Shown here piece by piece: positions 33,741-41,863 of a stretch of DNA of 64,000 bases. Origin of the DNA: Geobacillus genomosp. 3. GTDB taxonomy: Bacteria; Bacillota; Bacilli; Bacillales; Anoxybacillaceae. The stretch's first letter is position 1. Every line of letters starts with the position of its first letter. A model generated the notes under the pieces. That model saw nothing but the letters and a program-made list of their open reading frames with translations. It was not told the origin of the DNA and ran no database searches. A program made the position numbers and the translations under genes. The stretch covers positions 424,001 through 488,000 of the forward strand of contig NC_022080.4 of assembly GCF_000445995.2 (NCBI RefSeq), read 5' to 3'.

Positions 33741-34568
33741 ATGGGAACGATTGTCGAAGTGAGGGCAACGAACGAAAATGCCGAGCGGTTTTGGCTTGTC
33801 ATCGACCGCGGCTCTGAATCGCCGCTAAGGCTGGCAGTCGATCAAGATGTTGTGCTGCAGTTCCGCCTAAAAAAGGGGATGACGATCGACGATGCGCTTT
33901 TTCGCGATATCGTCTATGCCGACCAAGTCAAAAAAGCGTACCAACAGGCGCTTTACTTCTTGGCCCATCGGATGCGCTCAGAGCATGAAATTGTGGTCCA
34001 TTTGCGGAAAAAAGGCGCCGTTGATCCGGTCATTGAAGACGTGCTCAAGAAACTCCGCGCTGAGCGGTATGTCGATGACGAGGCGTTTGCGGCCGCCTAT
34101 GTGCGCACGCAAAAAAAGACGGCGGCAAAAGGGCCGCGCCTCATTCGCGCGGAACTCGAGCGGCTCGGCGTGCCCGCCCGTGCGATTGAACAAAGTTTAG
34201 CCGCTTATCCGTTTAACGAACAAGCGGCGATAGCCCGCTCGCTTTACGAAAAAGCAAAAAAACAACGGCGGCCTGAGTCATTCCGCGCGTTTCAAGAACG
34301 GGTGAGACAACAGCTTTTTCGAAAAGGATTTCCAAACGGCGTCATTGCTGCTGTATTGGCGGATGATACGGGCGCCACTGAACAAGAAGAGTGGGAAGCG
34401 TTGAACGTTCAGGCGGAAAAGGCGCACCGCCGTTATGCGCACCATCCGCGCCCGCTGTATGAGCAAAAAATGCGCCAAGCCCTTTATCGAAAAGGATTTT
34501 CACTCGACTTGATCGACGAATGGCTGCGCGGGCAAGGCAGCGGTGAAAACCAAAAAGGGGGATCGTGA
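33741..34568 (+). CDS. recX: Regulatory protein RecX
   Basis: 275 residues; GGGGAGGGCG before the ATG. Three-helix RecX repeats, e.g. QALYFLAHRMRSEHEIVVHLRKKG (about 75-98), RLIRAELERLGVPARAIEQSL and QKMRQALYRKGFSLDLIDEWL. RecX binds the RecA filament and modulates recombination. The length is that of Bacillaceae RecX. Its stop overlaps the region just before yfhH, suggesting coupled translation. Confidence 0.92.
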   Translation: MGTIVEVRATNENAERFWLVIDRGSESPLRLAVDQDVVLQFRLKKGMTIDDALFRDIVYADQVKKAYQQALYFLAHRMRSEHEIVVHLRKKGAVDPVIEDVLKKLRAERYVDDEAFAAAYVRTQKKTAAKGPRLIRAELERLGVPARAIEQSLAAYPFNEQAAIARSLYEKAKKQRRPESFRAFQERVRQQLFRKGFPNGVIAAVLADDTGATEQEEWEALNVQAEKAHRRYAHHPRPLYEQKMRQALYRKGFSLDLIDEWLRGQGSGENQKGGS

Positions 34569-34570
34569 TC

Positions 34571-34909
34571 ATGAGAGAGGACCAAAAACGGTATAGCGAG
34601 ATGACGGCGGAGGAGTTGCAGCGGGAAATCGCCATGTTGGCCGAGAAAGCGCGCAAGGCGGAGCAGATGGGCATGGTGAACGAATACGCTGTCTACGAGC
34701 GGAAAATGGCTATGGCAAGAGCGTATATGATGAATCCAGCTGATTTTCAGCCCGGCGAGATATACGAAATCGAGGGGGCACCGGGGGAGTATTTTAAGGT
34801 GCGCTATTTAAAAGGAGTGTTTGCCTGGGGCTGGCGGCTGAAAGGAAACGGGGAGGAAGAAGCGCTGCCGATTTCGCTGCTTCGCAAACCGAATTTGCCT
34901 TCATCATGA
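34571..34909 (+). CDS. yfhH: YfhH family protein (DUF1811)
   Basis: 112 residues from the ATG at 34571; GGGGG lies ten bases upstream, and a GTG at 34565 overlapping the recX stop is the alternative. N-terminal helical hairpin (MTAEELQREIAMLAEKARKAEQMGM) and a C-terminal small beta domain (GEIYEIEGAPGEYFKVRYLKGVFAWGWRL) typical of DUF1811. Function unknown. Forms an operon with recX. Confidence 0.85.
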   Translation: MREDQKRYSEMTAEELQREIAMLAEKARKAEQMGMVNEYAVYERKMAMARAYMMNPADFQPGEIYEIEGAPGEYFKVRYLKGVFAWGWRLKGNGEEEALPISLLRKPNLPSS

Positions 34910-34955
34910 CGGGCGGGCTCAATTTACAGCCGGACGGAAAGCGAGCTGAAAGGAA

Positions 34956-34985
34956 AAACTTAGGGGGGAACAACCCCCTAAGTTT
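34956..34985. terminator. Bidirectional terminator between yfhH and ypzG-like gene
   Basis: AAACTTAGGGGG / CCCCCTAAGTTT with a GAACAA loop, flanked by A and T runs. Confidence 0.85.
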
Positions 34986-34990
34986 GTTCG

Positions 34991-35152
34991 CTACGACTGT
35001 TTGCGTGTTTGCCGCTCTAAAATGATGAGATCGAGCGTTTGCTGTGTTTCGCCGTTTACTTGTGAGTGGGCATGCTTCGGGTTGGCCCATGGTTGTTGGA
35101 ACGGATTTGAGTAAAAGTTGTCATAAAACGCCTTGCGCCGATGGTGACCCAT
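34991..35152 (-). CDS. YpzG-like small protein
   Basis: 53 residues; ATG at 35152, GAGGTGA upstream. Middle section FYSNPFQQPWANPKHAHSQVNGET followed by QQTLDLIILE matches the YpzG-type pattern (S-N-P-x-x-x-P-W-x-N-P-K-H-A-x-x-Q-V-N-G-E-T), small proteins of spore formers. Probably sporulation-linked given sspK beside it; no function known. Confidence 0.65.
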   Translation of the reverse strand: MGHHRRKAFYDNFYSNPFQQPWANPKHAHSQVNGETQQTLDLIILERQTRKQS

Positions 35153-35229
35153 GAGACCGTTCACCTCGCTGCGGAATGTGTCGGGGGGAGCAGACGGATG
35201 GTGCCATGCTCCCCCGGTTTTGATCATTA

Positions 35230-35391
35230 TTAAAAGAAATCGCTTCGTTCACCCGAGGCGCGCATTCGTTCTTGCGGGTGGGTGTTGGTCGTGCCGTCGG
35301 CCCGCTTTGACGCATACTCGGCTTTGGCGCGCGGTTCGCCTTCGAACTTGTTGTTGTTTTGGTTCGGGAAGTTGCGCTCTTTATTCCGCAC
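35230..35391 (-). CDS. sspK: Small acid-soluble spore protein K
   Basis: 53 residues from a GTG at 35391 with AAAAGGGGG upstream; the frame is open further but this start gives [20 protein letters not shown], the SspK N-terminus, followed by [20 protein letters not shown] and [10 protein letters not shown] minor SASP of the forespore core. Same location as in B. subtilis (between yfhH and yfhP). Confidence 0.85.
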   Translation of the reverse strand: MRNKERNFPNQNNNKFEGEPRAKAEYASKRADGTTNTHPQERMRASGERSDFF

Positions 35392-35507
35392 GGCCCATTC
35401 CCCCTTTTGAGGCGTGCTCGTGTTGGATGGCCAACACGTATTCTTATTATGGAACGACAGACGGTGCTTATGTGTGCAAATTGTTGGGACCAAAACAAGC
35501 TGCGCTG

Positions 35508-36488
35508 TCAGTTTGGCGCCACCTCGAGCTTTTTCCGCAGCCTTCCTTCGCTGAAAATCCAACCGGTGTATGAGCTGACCATATTGAGGTCGCGGTCTAG
35601 CTGGACGACGGCCACAAACGGGTAGTATCCTTTGCTTCGATAGCGTAAATCGGTAAAACGCACTTCATAATAATCATCATACTCGTTCATTTCCCAACGG
35701 TACACCGGGGAAAAGGATAAAAAAGCAGCGACGTTTTCGTCGCGCTTGGCGGCGTTGATCACCGGGTGGTCGGGAAGCGGCCGCTTTTGGAAGCGGTCGA
35801 GGATGACGAGTCGGCCGCGCTTTACACGGGCGACGTAAAATTCACTGTCTGTCGAAATCGCTAAATGCCATTCGCGGGGTCGCCATGTCGGCACAGTAAT
35901 GATGTCCGTCACCCCGTGTATAGAGGCGTGCACGAGCTGTTTAATGTTGGCTTGCTCGCGGAAGCGGAACACGTAATACGCGGCCACGAGCGCATAAACG
36001 GCGAGGAACGCATAACCGGGGTGGACGCCGAGAAACAGGGCGCCGACGCCGAGCAAATGAAGCACAAAAATGACCGGATCAAACGTATGAATGACGCCAA
36101 GGGCAATCCATTTTTTTGTAAACGGGCGCAACGCTTGCGTCCCGTAGGCGTTAAAAATATCGACAAACACGTGAAAGGCAACAGCCACAAACGTCCAAAG
36201 CCAAACGCGGAGCCAGTCCGTTTCCGGATAGACGGCGGCCATGATGCCGACGATCAACAGCGGCCAAATGACAACGGCAGGAATTGAGTGGGTGATGCCG
36301 CGATGGTTGCGAATATATTTGGCGTTATTGCGCAACTTTAAAATCGTATCGATATCGGGTGCCTGTGATCCGGCGAGCGTGCCGATGAGCACGGCGTGGG
36401 ATAAAAATGGATCGTGGGCGATGGCGGGGTCGAGCGATGCTAAGCTGCCGAGCGCCACCCCCATTAAAACGTGTGTGCCTGTATCCAA
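35508..36488 (-). CDS. yfhP: YfhP: membrane-bound metal-dependent hydrolase (YdjM family)
   Basis: 326 residues from the TTG at 36488; AAAGGAGG is nine bases upstream, whereas a TTG at 36494 touches it. N-terminal [10 protein letters not shown] with the metal-binding His, APDIDTI and HRGITHS (His/Asp set of the YdjM family), four to five membrane helices (about 20-185) and a soluble C-terminal domain. B. subtilis YfhP has been linked to control of its neighbours; the reaction is unknown. Synteny is lost at its 5' side, where the formate locus is inserted. Confidence 0.82.
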   Translation of the reverse strand: MDTGTHVLMGVALGSLASLDPAIAHDPFLSHAVLIGTLAGSQAPDIDTILKLRNNAKYIRNHRGITHSIPAVVIWPLLIVGIMAAVYPETDWLRVWLWTFVAVAFHVFVDIFNAYGTQALRPFTKKWIALGVIHTFDPVIFVLHLLGVGALFLGVHPGYAFLAVYALVAAYYVFRFREQANIKQLVHASIHGVTDIITVPTWRPREWHLAISTDSEFYVARVKRGRLVILDRFQKRPLPDHPVINAAKRDENVAAFLSFSPVYRWEMNEYDDYYEVRFTDLRYRSKGYYPFVAVVQLDRDLNMVSSYTGWIFSEGRLRKKLEVAPN

Positions 36489-36577
36489 CGTCAAGGGCCT
36501 CCTTTGTCAGCGTCGTTTGTTAGTATATCCCGCCTGGGGCCGGGCCAATAACCGCTCTCTTGCCCAGCCGAGGCAAA

Positions 36578-36602
36578 CAATGGTATGGCCATTGTACCAT
36601 AT
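36578..36602. promoter_or_regulatory. Inverted repeat upstream of yfhP
   Basis: ATGGTA and TACCAT separated by about 8-9 bases. Candidate operator; the regulator is unknown. No clear promoter hexamers were identified nearby. Confidence 0.3.
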
Positions 36603-36683
36603 GATGGCGACTGACGGCGAGGGACAGAATCACTAAAATCCGTTATCGACATATGGGCAGCAGCGGATGGTGTTTGGCAAACA

Positions 36684-36722
36684 AAACAGCGCCCTGCTTT
36701 TGCACAGGACGCTGTTGGTTTT
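36684..36722 (-). terminator. Terminator of the fdhF-DUF1641 operon
   Basis: Minus strand ACAGCGTCCTG / CAGGGCGCTGTTTTG stem-loop just after the DUF1641 stop. Confidence 0.8.
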
Positions 36723-36734
36723 GGGCGAGAGGGG

Positions 36735-37223
36735 TCAGTTGTCAGCTTCAAGCCGTTGGCCGATCGCTTTAAGCGCGGACAGAAAAAAGCGAATGGCGCG
36801 GTTTGTGTCCGGATCATTGAGCGCTTTAAATAGATCGAACAATCCAACCTTTTTGGTCTCGACTGCTGTCTGCTCGTACGCCTCCATGGCGCCGGCGGCG
36901 ATATGCTCAAGCAATTTGGCCGTTTTTTCCGGGTCGAGCGAAGAGGCGAGGCCGGCCAAGGCGAATGCATGGTTGATCATGGTCGTCACCGGTTTTTGAT
37001 TGAGCTGGCCGACTACGATTTTGGCCACATTTTCGCGCGACTTTAACAAAGCGTTGGCTGCCTCAAGCAAGCCGCTTTCATGAAGCTGCTCGATAATATC
37101 CAATAGTTCGCGGACCGCCTCTTCACTGTCGCCGACAGCGGCTTTTAGCTTTGCCAGCGCTTCCGTCCGCTTTTCCTCTTCGCTCATCTGGCGCTTTTGA
37201 ATCGTGGTAATCGGTTTAGCCAC
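36735..37223 (-). CDS. DUF1641 protein, formate dehydrogenase partner (YrhD-like)
   Basis: 162 residues, GTG start at 37223 with GGGGTGAAAG upstream, overlapping the end of fdhF by 8 bases. Helical soluble protein with the DUF1641 core (AAVGDSEEAVRELLDIIEQLHESGLLEAANALL..). The fdhF-DUF1641 pair corresponds to yrhE-yrhD of B. subtilis, and the DUF1641 protein is a small accessory subunit of this type of formate dehydrogenase. Translational coupling suggests a stoichiometric partner. Confidence 0.85.
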   Translation of the reverse strand: MAKPITTIQKRQMSEEEKRTEALAKLKAAVGDSEEAVRELLDIIEQLHESGLLEAANALLKSRENVAKIVVGQLNQKPVTTMINHAFALAGLASSLDPEKTAKLLEHIAAGAMEAYEQTAVETKKVGLFDLFKALNDPDTNRAIRFFLSALKAIGQRLEADN

Positions 37224-40179
37224 CGACTTTCACCCCTTTTTCCTCGTCTGTGAGCGGCACGTAATCGCGGCGCTGCCATTTCCGTTCGACTTCAACGCCG
37301 TTTTGCGGATGGCGCCGTTTAAAGCGCGGATTCGTGCGCGGCAACGGCGTTTCTCCCGAGCGTTCGATCACTTCCATGCGCACGCGTGTTTGTTTGTAGG
37401 CTGGCGTATTTGTGCGATGGTCGGTTTGCGGCCCGGTCAAAATGTTAATGGCGCTCTCATTGGCCGTCGAATGCATCGGCAAAAACAGTTCGTTGCCTCT
37501 GACCCGGTCGGTGACAAGCACGCGCATTTTGACGCGTCCGTACGGGGAGATGAGCCGGACGAGCGCCCCGTCGTGAATGCCGCGCTCTTTGGCGAGCTCT
37601 GGTGACACTTCAACGAAAATTTCCGGGAACTTATGTTGAATACCTTTTGATTTGTACGTCAAGTTTCCTTCATGGAAGTGCTCAAGCAGCCGGCCGTTGT
37701 TCACAAGCAAATCGTACTCCTCCGGATATTGCACCGGTTCGACCCAATCAGCCAGCGCAAAGCGGGCTTTGCCGTCCGGAAAATTGAACCGTTCTTTGTA
37801 CAACAGCGGCGTATCAGCGCCGTCATGGCTGCCCCAGCATAAGCTGTTCCAGCCTTCGAGCCGGTCGTAGTGCGCCTGTGAGTACAGTGGGGCGAGGCTG
37901 GCGATTTCATCCATAATTTCGTTCGGACCGGCGTAATGCCAATCGGCGCCGAGTCGTTTGGCAATTTCTTGAATGATCCACCAGTCTGGTTTTGAATCGC
38001 CGAGCGGTTCGAGCGCTTGATAAAACCGCTGAATGCGGCGTTCCGTGTTGGTGAACGTTCCCTCTTTTTCCAAGTTTGGCGCCGCCGGCAAGATGACATC
38101 AGCGAACTGCGCCGTTTTAGACAGGAAAATGTCTTGAACGACGACAAAATCAAGCTTTGCCAACGTCTCTTGCACGTGGTTGGCGTTGCAGTCGACAAGC
38201 GCCATATCTTCGCCGACGATGTACATCGCTTTCAGCTCGCCGCGCTCGGCCGCTTCAAGCATTTGAATGTTGTCAAGGCCCGGTTTCGCATCGATGCGGA
38301 CGTCGTACGCCTGTTCAAATTTCGCCCGCGCCGCGTCGTCGGTCACATGTTGGTAGCCCGGCAGCCAGGAAGGGAGTGATCCCATGTCGCACGCCCCTTG
38401 GACGTTGTTATGGCCGCGCAACGGGAACGCGCCCGCCCCCGGACGGCCGTAGTTGCCGGTGGCCAACAACAAGTTGGAAATCGCCGCTGACGTATCGCTG
38501 CCTCCCGTGTTTTGTGTCACGCCCATGCCCCAAAGGACGCATGTGCCGTCCGCTTCATGGATCATTTCGGCGATGCGGATGAGATCGGCTTTGGTGATGC
38601 CGGTCACTTGTTCGGCATAGTCGAGTGTATATTTTTCCAAAAGTTGTTTAAACTCATCAAAGAAATGGACGCGTTCGCGAATGAACGCTTCATCATGCCA
38701 ACCTTGGTCGATGATGTATTTCGTCACGGCCATCAGCCATACTTGGTCGGTGCCTTGTTTCGGACGGATGAACAAATCAGCCCGCTCAGCCATTTCATTG
38801 CGGCGCAAATCGGCGACAATAAGTTTTTGGCCAAACAGTTTATGCGCCCGTTTGACGCGGGTGGCGATGACCGGGTGCCCTTCCGCCGGGTTCGCGCCGA
38901 TGATGATGACAAGGCCGGCCGAGGCGATGTCATGAATCGTGCCTGAGTCGCCGCCCATGCCGACCGTGCGGAACAAGCCGTCGGTTGCCGGCGATTGGCA
39001 ATAGCGCGAACAGTTGTCGACGTTGTTCGTTTCAAACACTTGGCGCGCCAGTTTTTGCATTAAATAGTTTTCTTCGTTGGAAATTTTCGATGACGAAATA
39101 AACCCGATGGCGTTGCCGCCGTATTGCCGCTTGATCGCGCCCAGTTTTTCGGCGACGAGATCGAGCGCTTCGTCCCACGTCGATTCGACGAACACATCGT
39201 CTTTGCGGATGAGTGGTTTGGTCAGACGTTCCTCGCTATTGACAAAATCCCAGCCGAACTTTCCTTTGACACATGTGGAAATGGCGTTGACCGGCGCTTC
39301 GGAAACCGGCTGGATTTTTAAAATCTTCCGCCCTTTCGTCCAGACTTCAAACGAACAGCCGACACCGCAGAACGTGCAAACCGTTTTCGTCTTTTTGATT
39401 CGCTGTTCACGCATGGCGGCTTCAATTTCGGAAACGGCGAAAATGGCGGTGTAGTTCGGCTCCACCTCTTTGACAAACTCGATCATTGGGTTGAGCACGT
39501 CCTTGTCCAGCCCTGTCATAAACCCGGCTTCGCCGAGCATCGATTTTTCCATTAACGCGTTGCACGGGCAGACGGTGACGCAATGTCCGCAGCTGACGCA
39601 TGACGACTCGTTGATCGGCACCCCGCCGTCCCACACCACGCGCGGCCGCTCGGCGCTCCAGTCAATGGACAGCGTCTCATTCACTTGCAAGTTTTGGCAC
39701 GCTTCCACGCATTGCCCGCAGGCGATGCATTGGTTCGGGTCATAGCGGTAAAACGGATGCGACATGTCGACTTCGGACGGGTCGACTTTCGGGCGGTACG
39801 GATACGTTTGATGTTCAATTTGCATCATTTCCGCGGTGTTGTGGAGCTTGCAGTTGCCGTTGTTGTTGTCGCACACTGTACAGTACAAGAGATGGTTTTC
39901 CAACAGGCGGTCCATCGCTTCTTTTTGCGCTGCTTTTGCCCGCGGCGAGCCGAGTTCGACGGTCATGCCGTCCTCAACCGGCGTCGCACAGGCGCGAAGA
40001 AGTGTTCCGTTAACTTCAGCGATGCACGTGTCGCACGTCTGAATGGCGCCAAGCTCCGGCGTGTAACAAACTTGCGGATGTGAGAGGCCGTGTTCATTGA
40101 CGGCTTCTAAAATGGTCATCCCGGGCTTGGCGAGGTAGGCACGCCCGTTGATGGTGATCGTCACCATTTGCGCTTCCAT
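37216..40179 (-). CDS. fdhF: Formate dehydrogenase, molybdopterin catalytic subunit
   Basis: 987 residues; AAAGGGGGAACG before the ATG. Domain order: [2Fe-2S] ferredoxin (about 1-80, CDTC), His/Cys-ligated [4Fe-4S] NADH-G segment (CTVCDNNNGNC), two [4Fe-4S] ferredoxin motifs (CIACGQC, CVSCGHC), the [4Fe-4S] motif CTFCGVGC (about 265), and the bis-MGD domain. The active-site ligand position is Cys394 (SRYCQSP), not selenocysteine. Oxidises formate to CO2, probably passing electrons to a soluble or menaquinone partner. The DUF1641 gene follows; the leader has an attenuator. Confidence 0.92.
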   Translation of the reverse strand: MEAQMVTITINGRAYLAKPGMTILEAVNEHGLSHPQVCYTPELGAIQTCDTCIAEVNGTLLRACATPVEDGMTVELGSPRAKAAQKEAMDRLLENHLLYCTVCDNNNGNCKLHNTAEMMQIEHQTYPYRPKVDPSEVDMSHPFYRYDPNQCIACGQCVEACQNLQVNETLSIDWSAERPRVVWDGGVPINESSCVSCGHCVTVCPCNALMEKSMLGEAGFMTGLDKDVLNPMIEFVKEVEPNYTAIFAVSEIEAAMREQRIKKTKTVCTFCGVGCSFEVWTKGRKILKIQPVSEAPVNAISTCVKGKFGWDFVNSEERLTKPLIRKDDVFVESTWDEALDLVAEKLGAIKRQYGGNAIGFISSSKISNEENYLMQKLARQVFETNNVDNCSRYCQSPATDGLFRTVGMGGDSGTIHDIASAGLVIIIGANPAEGHPVIATRVKRAHKLFGQKLIVADLRRNEMAERADLFIRPKQGTDQVWLMAVTKYIIDQGWHDEAFIRERVHFFDEFKQLLEKYTLDYAEQVTGITKADLIRIAEMIHEADGTCVLWGMGVTQNTGGSDTSAAISNLLLATGNYGRPGAGAFPLRGHNNVQGACDMGSLPSWLPGYQHVTDDAARAKFEQAYDVRIDAKPGLDNIQMLEAAERGELKAMYIVGEDMALVDCNANHVQETLAKLDFVVVQDIFLSKTAQFADVILPAAPNLEKEGTFTNTERRIQRFYQALEPLGDSKPDWWIIQEIAKRLGADWHYAGPNEIMDEIASLAPLYSQAHYDRLEGWNSLCWGSHDGADTPLLYKERFNFPDGKARFALADWVEPVQYPEEYDLLVNNGRLLEHFHEGNLTYKSKGIQHKFPEIFVEVSPELAKERGIHDGALVRLISPYGRVKMRVLVTDRVRGNELFLPMHSTANESAINILTGPQTDHRTNTPAYKQTRVRMEVIERSGETPLPRTNPRFKRRHPQNGVEVERKWQRRDYVPLTDEEKGVKVGG

Positions 40180-40202
40180 GATCGTTCCCCCTTTGTCAAA
40201 AT

Positions 40203-40250
40203 AAAAAACTCCACCCGCGACGAGACGAATGCTTCATCGTGGTGGAGTAG
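40203..40250 (-). terminator. Terminator in the fdhF leader (attenuator)
   Basis: Minus strand ACTCCACC ... GGTGGAGTTTTTTA, with an inner ACGATGAAGC/GCATTCGT stem. It ends just before the fdhF ribosome binding site. Confidence 0.8.
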
Positions 40251-40261
40251 TTCTTTAGCAT

Positions 40262-40354
40262 GGCGGTACTAAACAACCAACCCAGCATCTGCTAGAATCG
40301 TAGAAAAATAACAAGGCGACGTTCGGCCTTATTATTTTTCCACTATGTATACAT
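40262..40354 (-). promoter_or_regulatory. fdhF leader with palindromes and shared motif
   Basis: Minus-strand leader of about 150 nt contains ATGTATACAT (40345-40354, GntR-like palindrome at the start of the transcript), a 15-bp AT-rich hairpin (40303-40317 with 40326-40340, one mismatch), then GCAGATGCTGGG (40292-40281) and TACCGCC (40268-40262), both also found in the fdhD leader. Confidence 0.55.
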
Positions 40355-40366
40355 TTGCTATGATTT

Positions 40367-40395
40367 ATTATAGTATGGCCGGGTGGAGAACACAA
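40367..40395 (-). promoter_or_regulatory. Promoter of fdhF
   Basis: Minus strand TTGTGT (40395-40390), 17-bp spacer, TATAAT (40372-40367). Transcript start predicted near 40360. Confidence 0.65.
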
Positions 40396-40443
40396 TGGAT
40401 TCGCAAGAAGTTTTTCAAGCGCTGACGAAAGGATGGGGTGCGG

Positions 40444-40791
40444 ATGTCAAAAAAGGAAGCCGCTTTCAACGATATTGTGCGCAAGGTGCGCAAACAGTTG
40501 TTTGGCAAAGGTCCGGAACGGATTAAAACGTATTTTGTCGATAACTTGGCGATTTCCATTTTGCACGGCAATTTGACGCCGACGGAGAAATTTATCGCCC
40601 GCACGCCGGAAGGACGGGACATGGTGCATGCGGCAAGAACAAAAATGATTCAAGACGTGTACGCCCAGCACGTGCCGGATGGCATGGAAGAGCTTGTCGG
40701 TTCGAAGCTGCTTCACTTGTTCAGCGACATTAAAATCGAGGAAGATATGGCCGTTTCGGTATTTGTATTTGAAAAGCCGATTGAATTGTGA
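40444..40791 (+). CDS. DUF2294/MpsC family protein, second copy
   Basis: 115 residues from the ATG at 40444 (AAAGGATGGGG upstream). Same family as 20598-20966: RIKTYFVDNLAISILHGNLTPTEKF matches KTDILRDMIIVSLHGILTPAE there, and it ends with IEEDMAVSVFVFEKPIEL. Located divergently from fdhF and directly before fdhD. A role with formate/ion metabolism is only a guess from position. Confidence 0.75.
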   Translation: MSKKEAAFNDIVRKVRKQLFGKGPERIKTYFVDNLAISILHGNLTPTEKFIARTPEGRDMVHAARTKMIQDVYAQHVPDGMEELVGSKLLHLFSDIKIEEDMAVSVFVFEKPIEL

Positions 40792-40812
40792 CGATTTTGT
40801 GAACAAAAACAA

Positions 40813-40841
40813 TTGTTTTTCGCCGCTGTTCATGATATGCT
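40813..40841 (+). promoter_or_regulatory. Promoter of the fdhD leader
   Basis: TTGTTT (40813-40818), 17-bp spacer, TATGCT (40836-40841), overlapping the palindrome AAAAACAATTGTTTTT (40804-40819) that may terminate the upstream gene. Confidence 0.55.
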
Positions 40842-40847
40842 TATCAA

Positions 40848-41034
40848 TAGATTCGCGATATGGAAAAGAGGAGAAGCCTTGCCGGCTAAACGGTTTTGCC
40901 CGCTTGGCAGGCAGGTTTCGGAAACGGATGTGCGTTGGTTTCGCTGCAGAAATGCTGGGCGCAAACTACCGCCGCTTTTCGCAGGCAGAAGGATGATTCG
41001 CCTTCTGGATCGAAAGGCGGCGGTTTTATTTTGG
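40848..41034 (+). promoter_or_regulatory. fdhD leader with shared motif and attenuator
   Basis: About 190-nt leader. Contains GCAGAAATGCTGGG (40946-40959) and TACCGCC (40967-40973), both shared with the fdhF leader. A terminator ACCGCCGCTTTTCG / CGAAAGGCGGCGGTTTTATTTT (40967-41034, with an inner AGAAGG/CCTTCT hairpin) precedes the fdhD ribosome binding site. Molybdenum/tungsten cofactor sensing is one hypothesis; no known consensus was recognised. Confidence 0.55.
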
Positions 41035-41055
41035 ACTAGGGAGGAGGGGAATTGG

Positions 41056-41847
41056 TTGGACGGGGTTGCGGCAAAAAGAAGGACTATTGTCAAATACCGC
41101 AATGGGCAGCTGGCCGGGGAGGAAGATCAGATCGCGCTTGAGTTTCCGCTGACAGTGGTAGTCAATGGTGAGGAGTTTGCGACGATCGTCTGCACACCGG
41201 AGTATGTCGACGAACTTGTCACCGGTTTTTTGGCGTCTGAAGGGGTGATTCGTGTAAACGATGACATGAAAGGAATGACGATCGACGAAGACCGGGGTTT
41301 CGCGTATGTGGAACTCAGCTCGGGCGGACTGCCGGCGAAACAGTTTTACGCGAAACGATTCATCGGCTCATGCTGTGGAAAAAGCCGGCAATTTTATTTT
41401 TACAATGACGCGAAAACCGCTAAGACGATTGTTGGCGGCATTACCGCCAAGGCGGATGACTGTCTGCGCTTAATGAAAGCGCTGCACGAGCAGTCGCTTG
41501 ATTTTGCGGCAACCGGCGGCCTTCATAATGCGGCACTGGCCACGCCTAATGGGATTGTCGCCATCCGCTCTGACATCGGTCGCCACAATGCGCTCGATAA
41601 ATTGTACGGTTACTGCCTGCGCCAGCGGGTGGTGATGAAAGATAAGCTTATTGTATTCAGCGGACGCGTTTCGTCGGAAGTGCTCTTGAAAGTGGCAAAA
41701 ATGGGCGTAAGCATTCTGTTGTCGAAATCGGCACCGACGACATTGGCGCTTGATTTGGCGGACGAACTTGGAATTACCGTTGTCGGCTTTTTGCGCGGAC
41801 GGGAGTTTAATGTATATACGCATGAACATCGAATCGTAGTGGAATGA
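41056..41847 (+). CDS. fdhD: FdhD: sulfur carrier for formate dehydrogenase
   Basis: 263 residues from the TTG at 41056, after GGAGGAGGGG. This matches FdhD length (B. subtilis 262); the longer open frame would cover the terminator. Contains the FdhD core: EFPLTVVVNGEEFATIVCTP, EGVIR, the cysteine pair in GSCCGKS and GGLHNAAL, SDIGRHNALDKLYG. FdhD transfers sulfur from a cysteine desulfurase to the molybdopterin cofactor before insertion into FdhF. The OFA transporter follows 16 bases downstream. Confidence 0.9.
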   Translation: MDGVAAKRRTIVKYRNGQLAGEEDQIALEFPLTVVVNGEEFATIVCTPEYVDELVTGFLASEGVIRVNDDMKGMTIDEDRGFAYVELSSGGLPAKQFYAKRFIGSCCGKSRQFYFYNDAKTAKTIVGGITAKADDCLRLMKALHEQSLDFAATGGLHNAALATPNGIVAIRSDIGRHNALDKLYGYCLRQRVVMKDKLIVFSGRVSSEVLLKVAKMGVSILLSKSAPTTLALDLADELGITVVGFLRGREFNVYTHEHRIVVE

Positions 41848-41863
41848 AGGGGGAGGAGAAGCC

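Noticed and set aside
38990..39005. Selenocysteine in the formate dehydrogenase active site
   Set aside because: The codon is TGC (cysteine, residue 394), not TGA.
40813..41055. Longer FdhD starting near 40813
   Set aside because: This part holds a promoter, leader and terminator, and FdhD proteins are about 262 residues.
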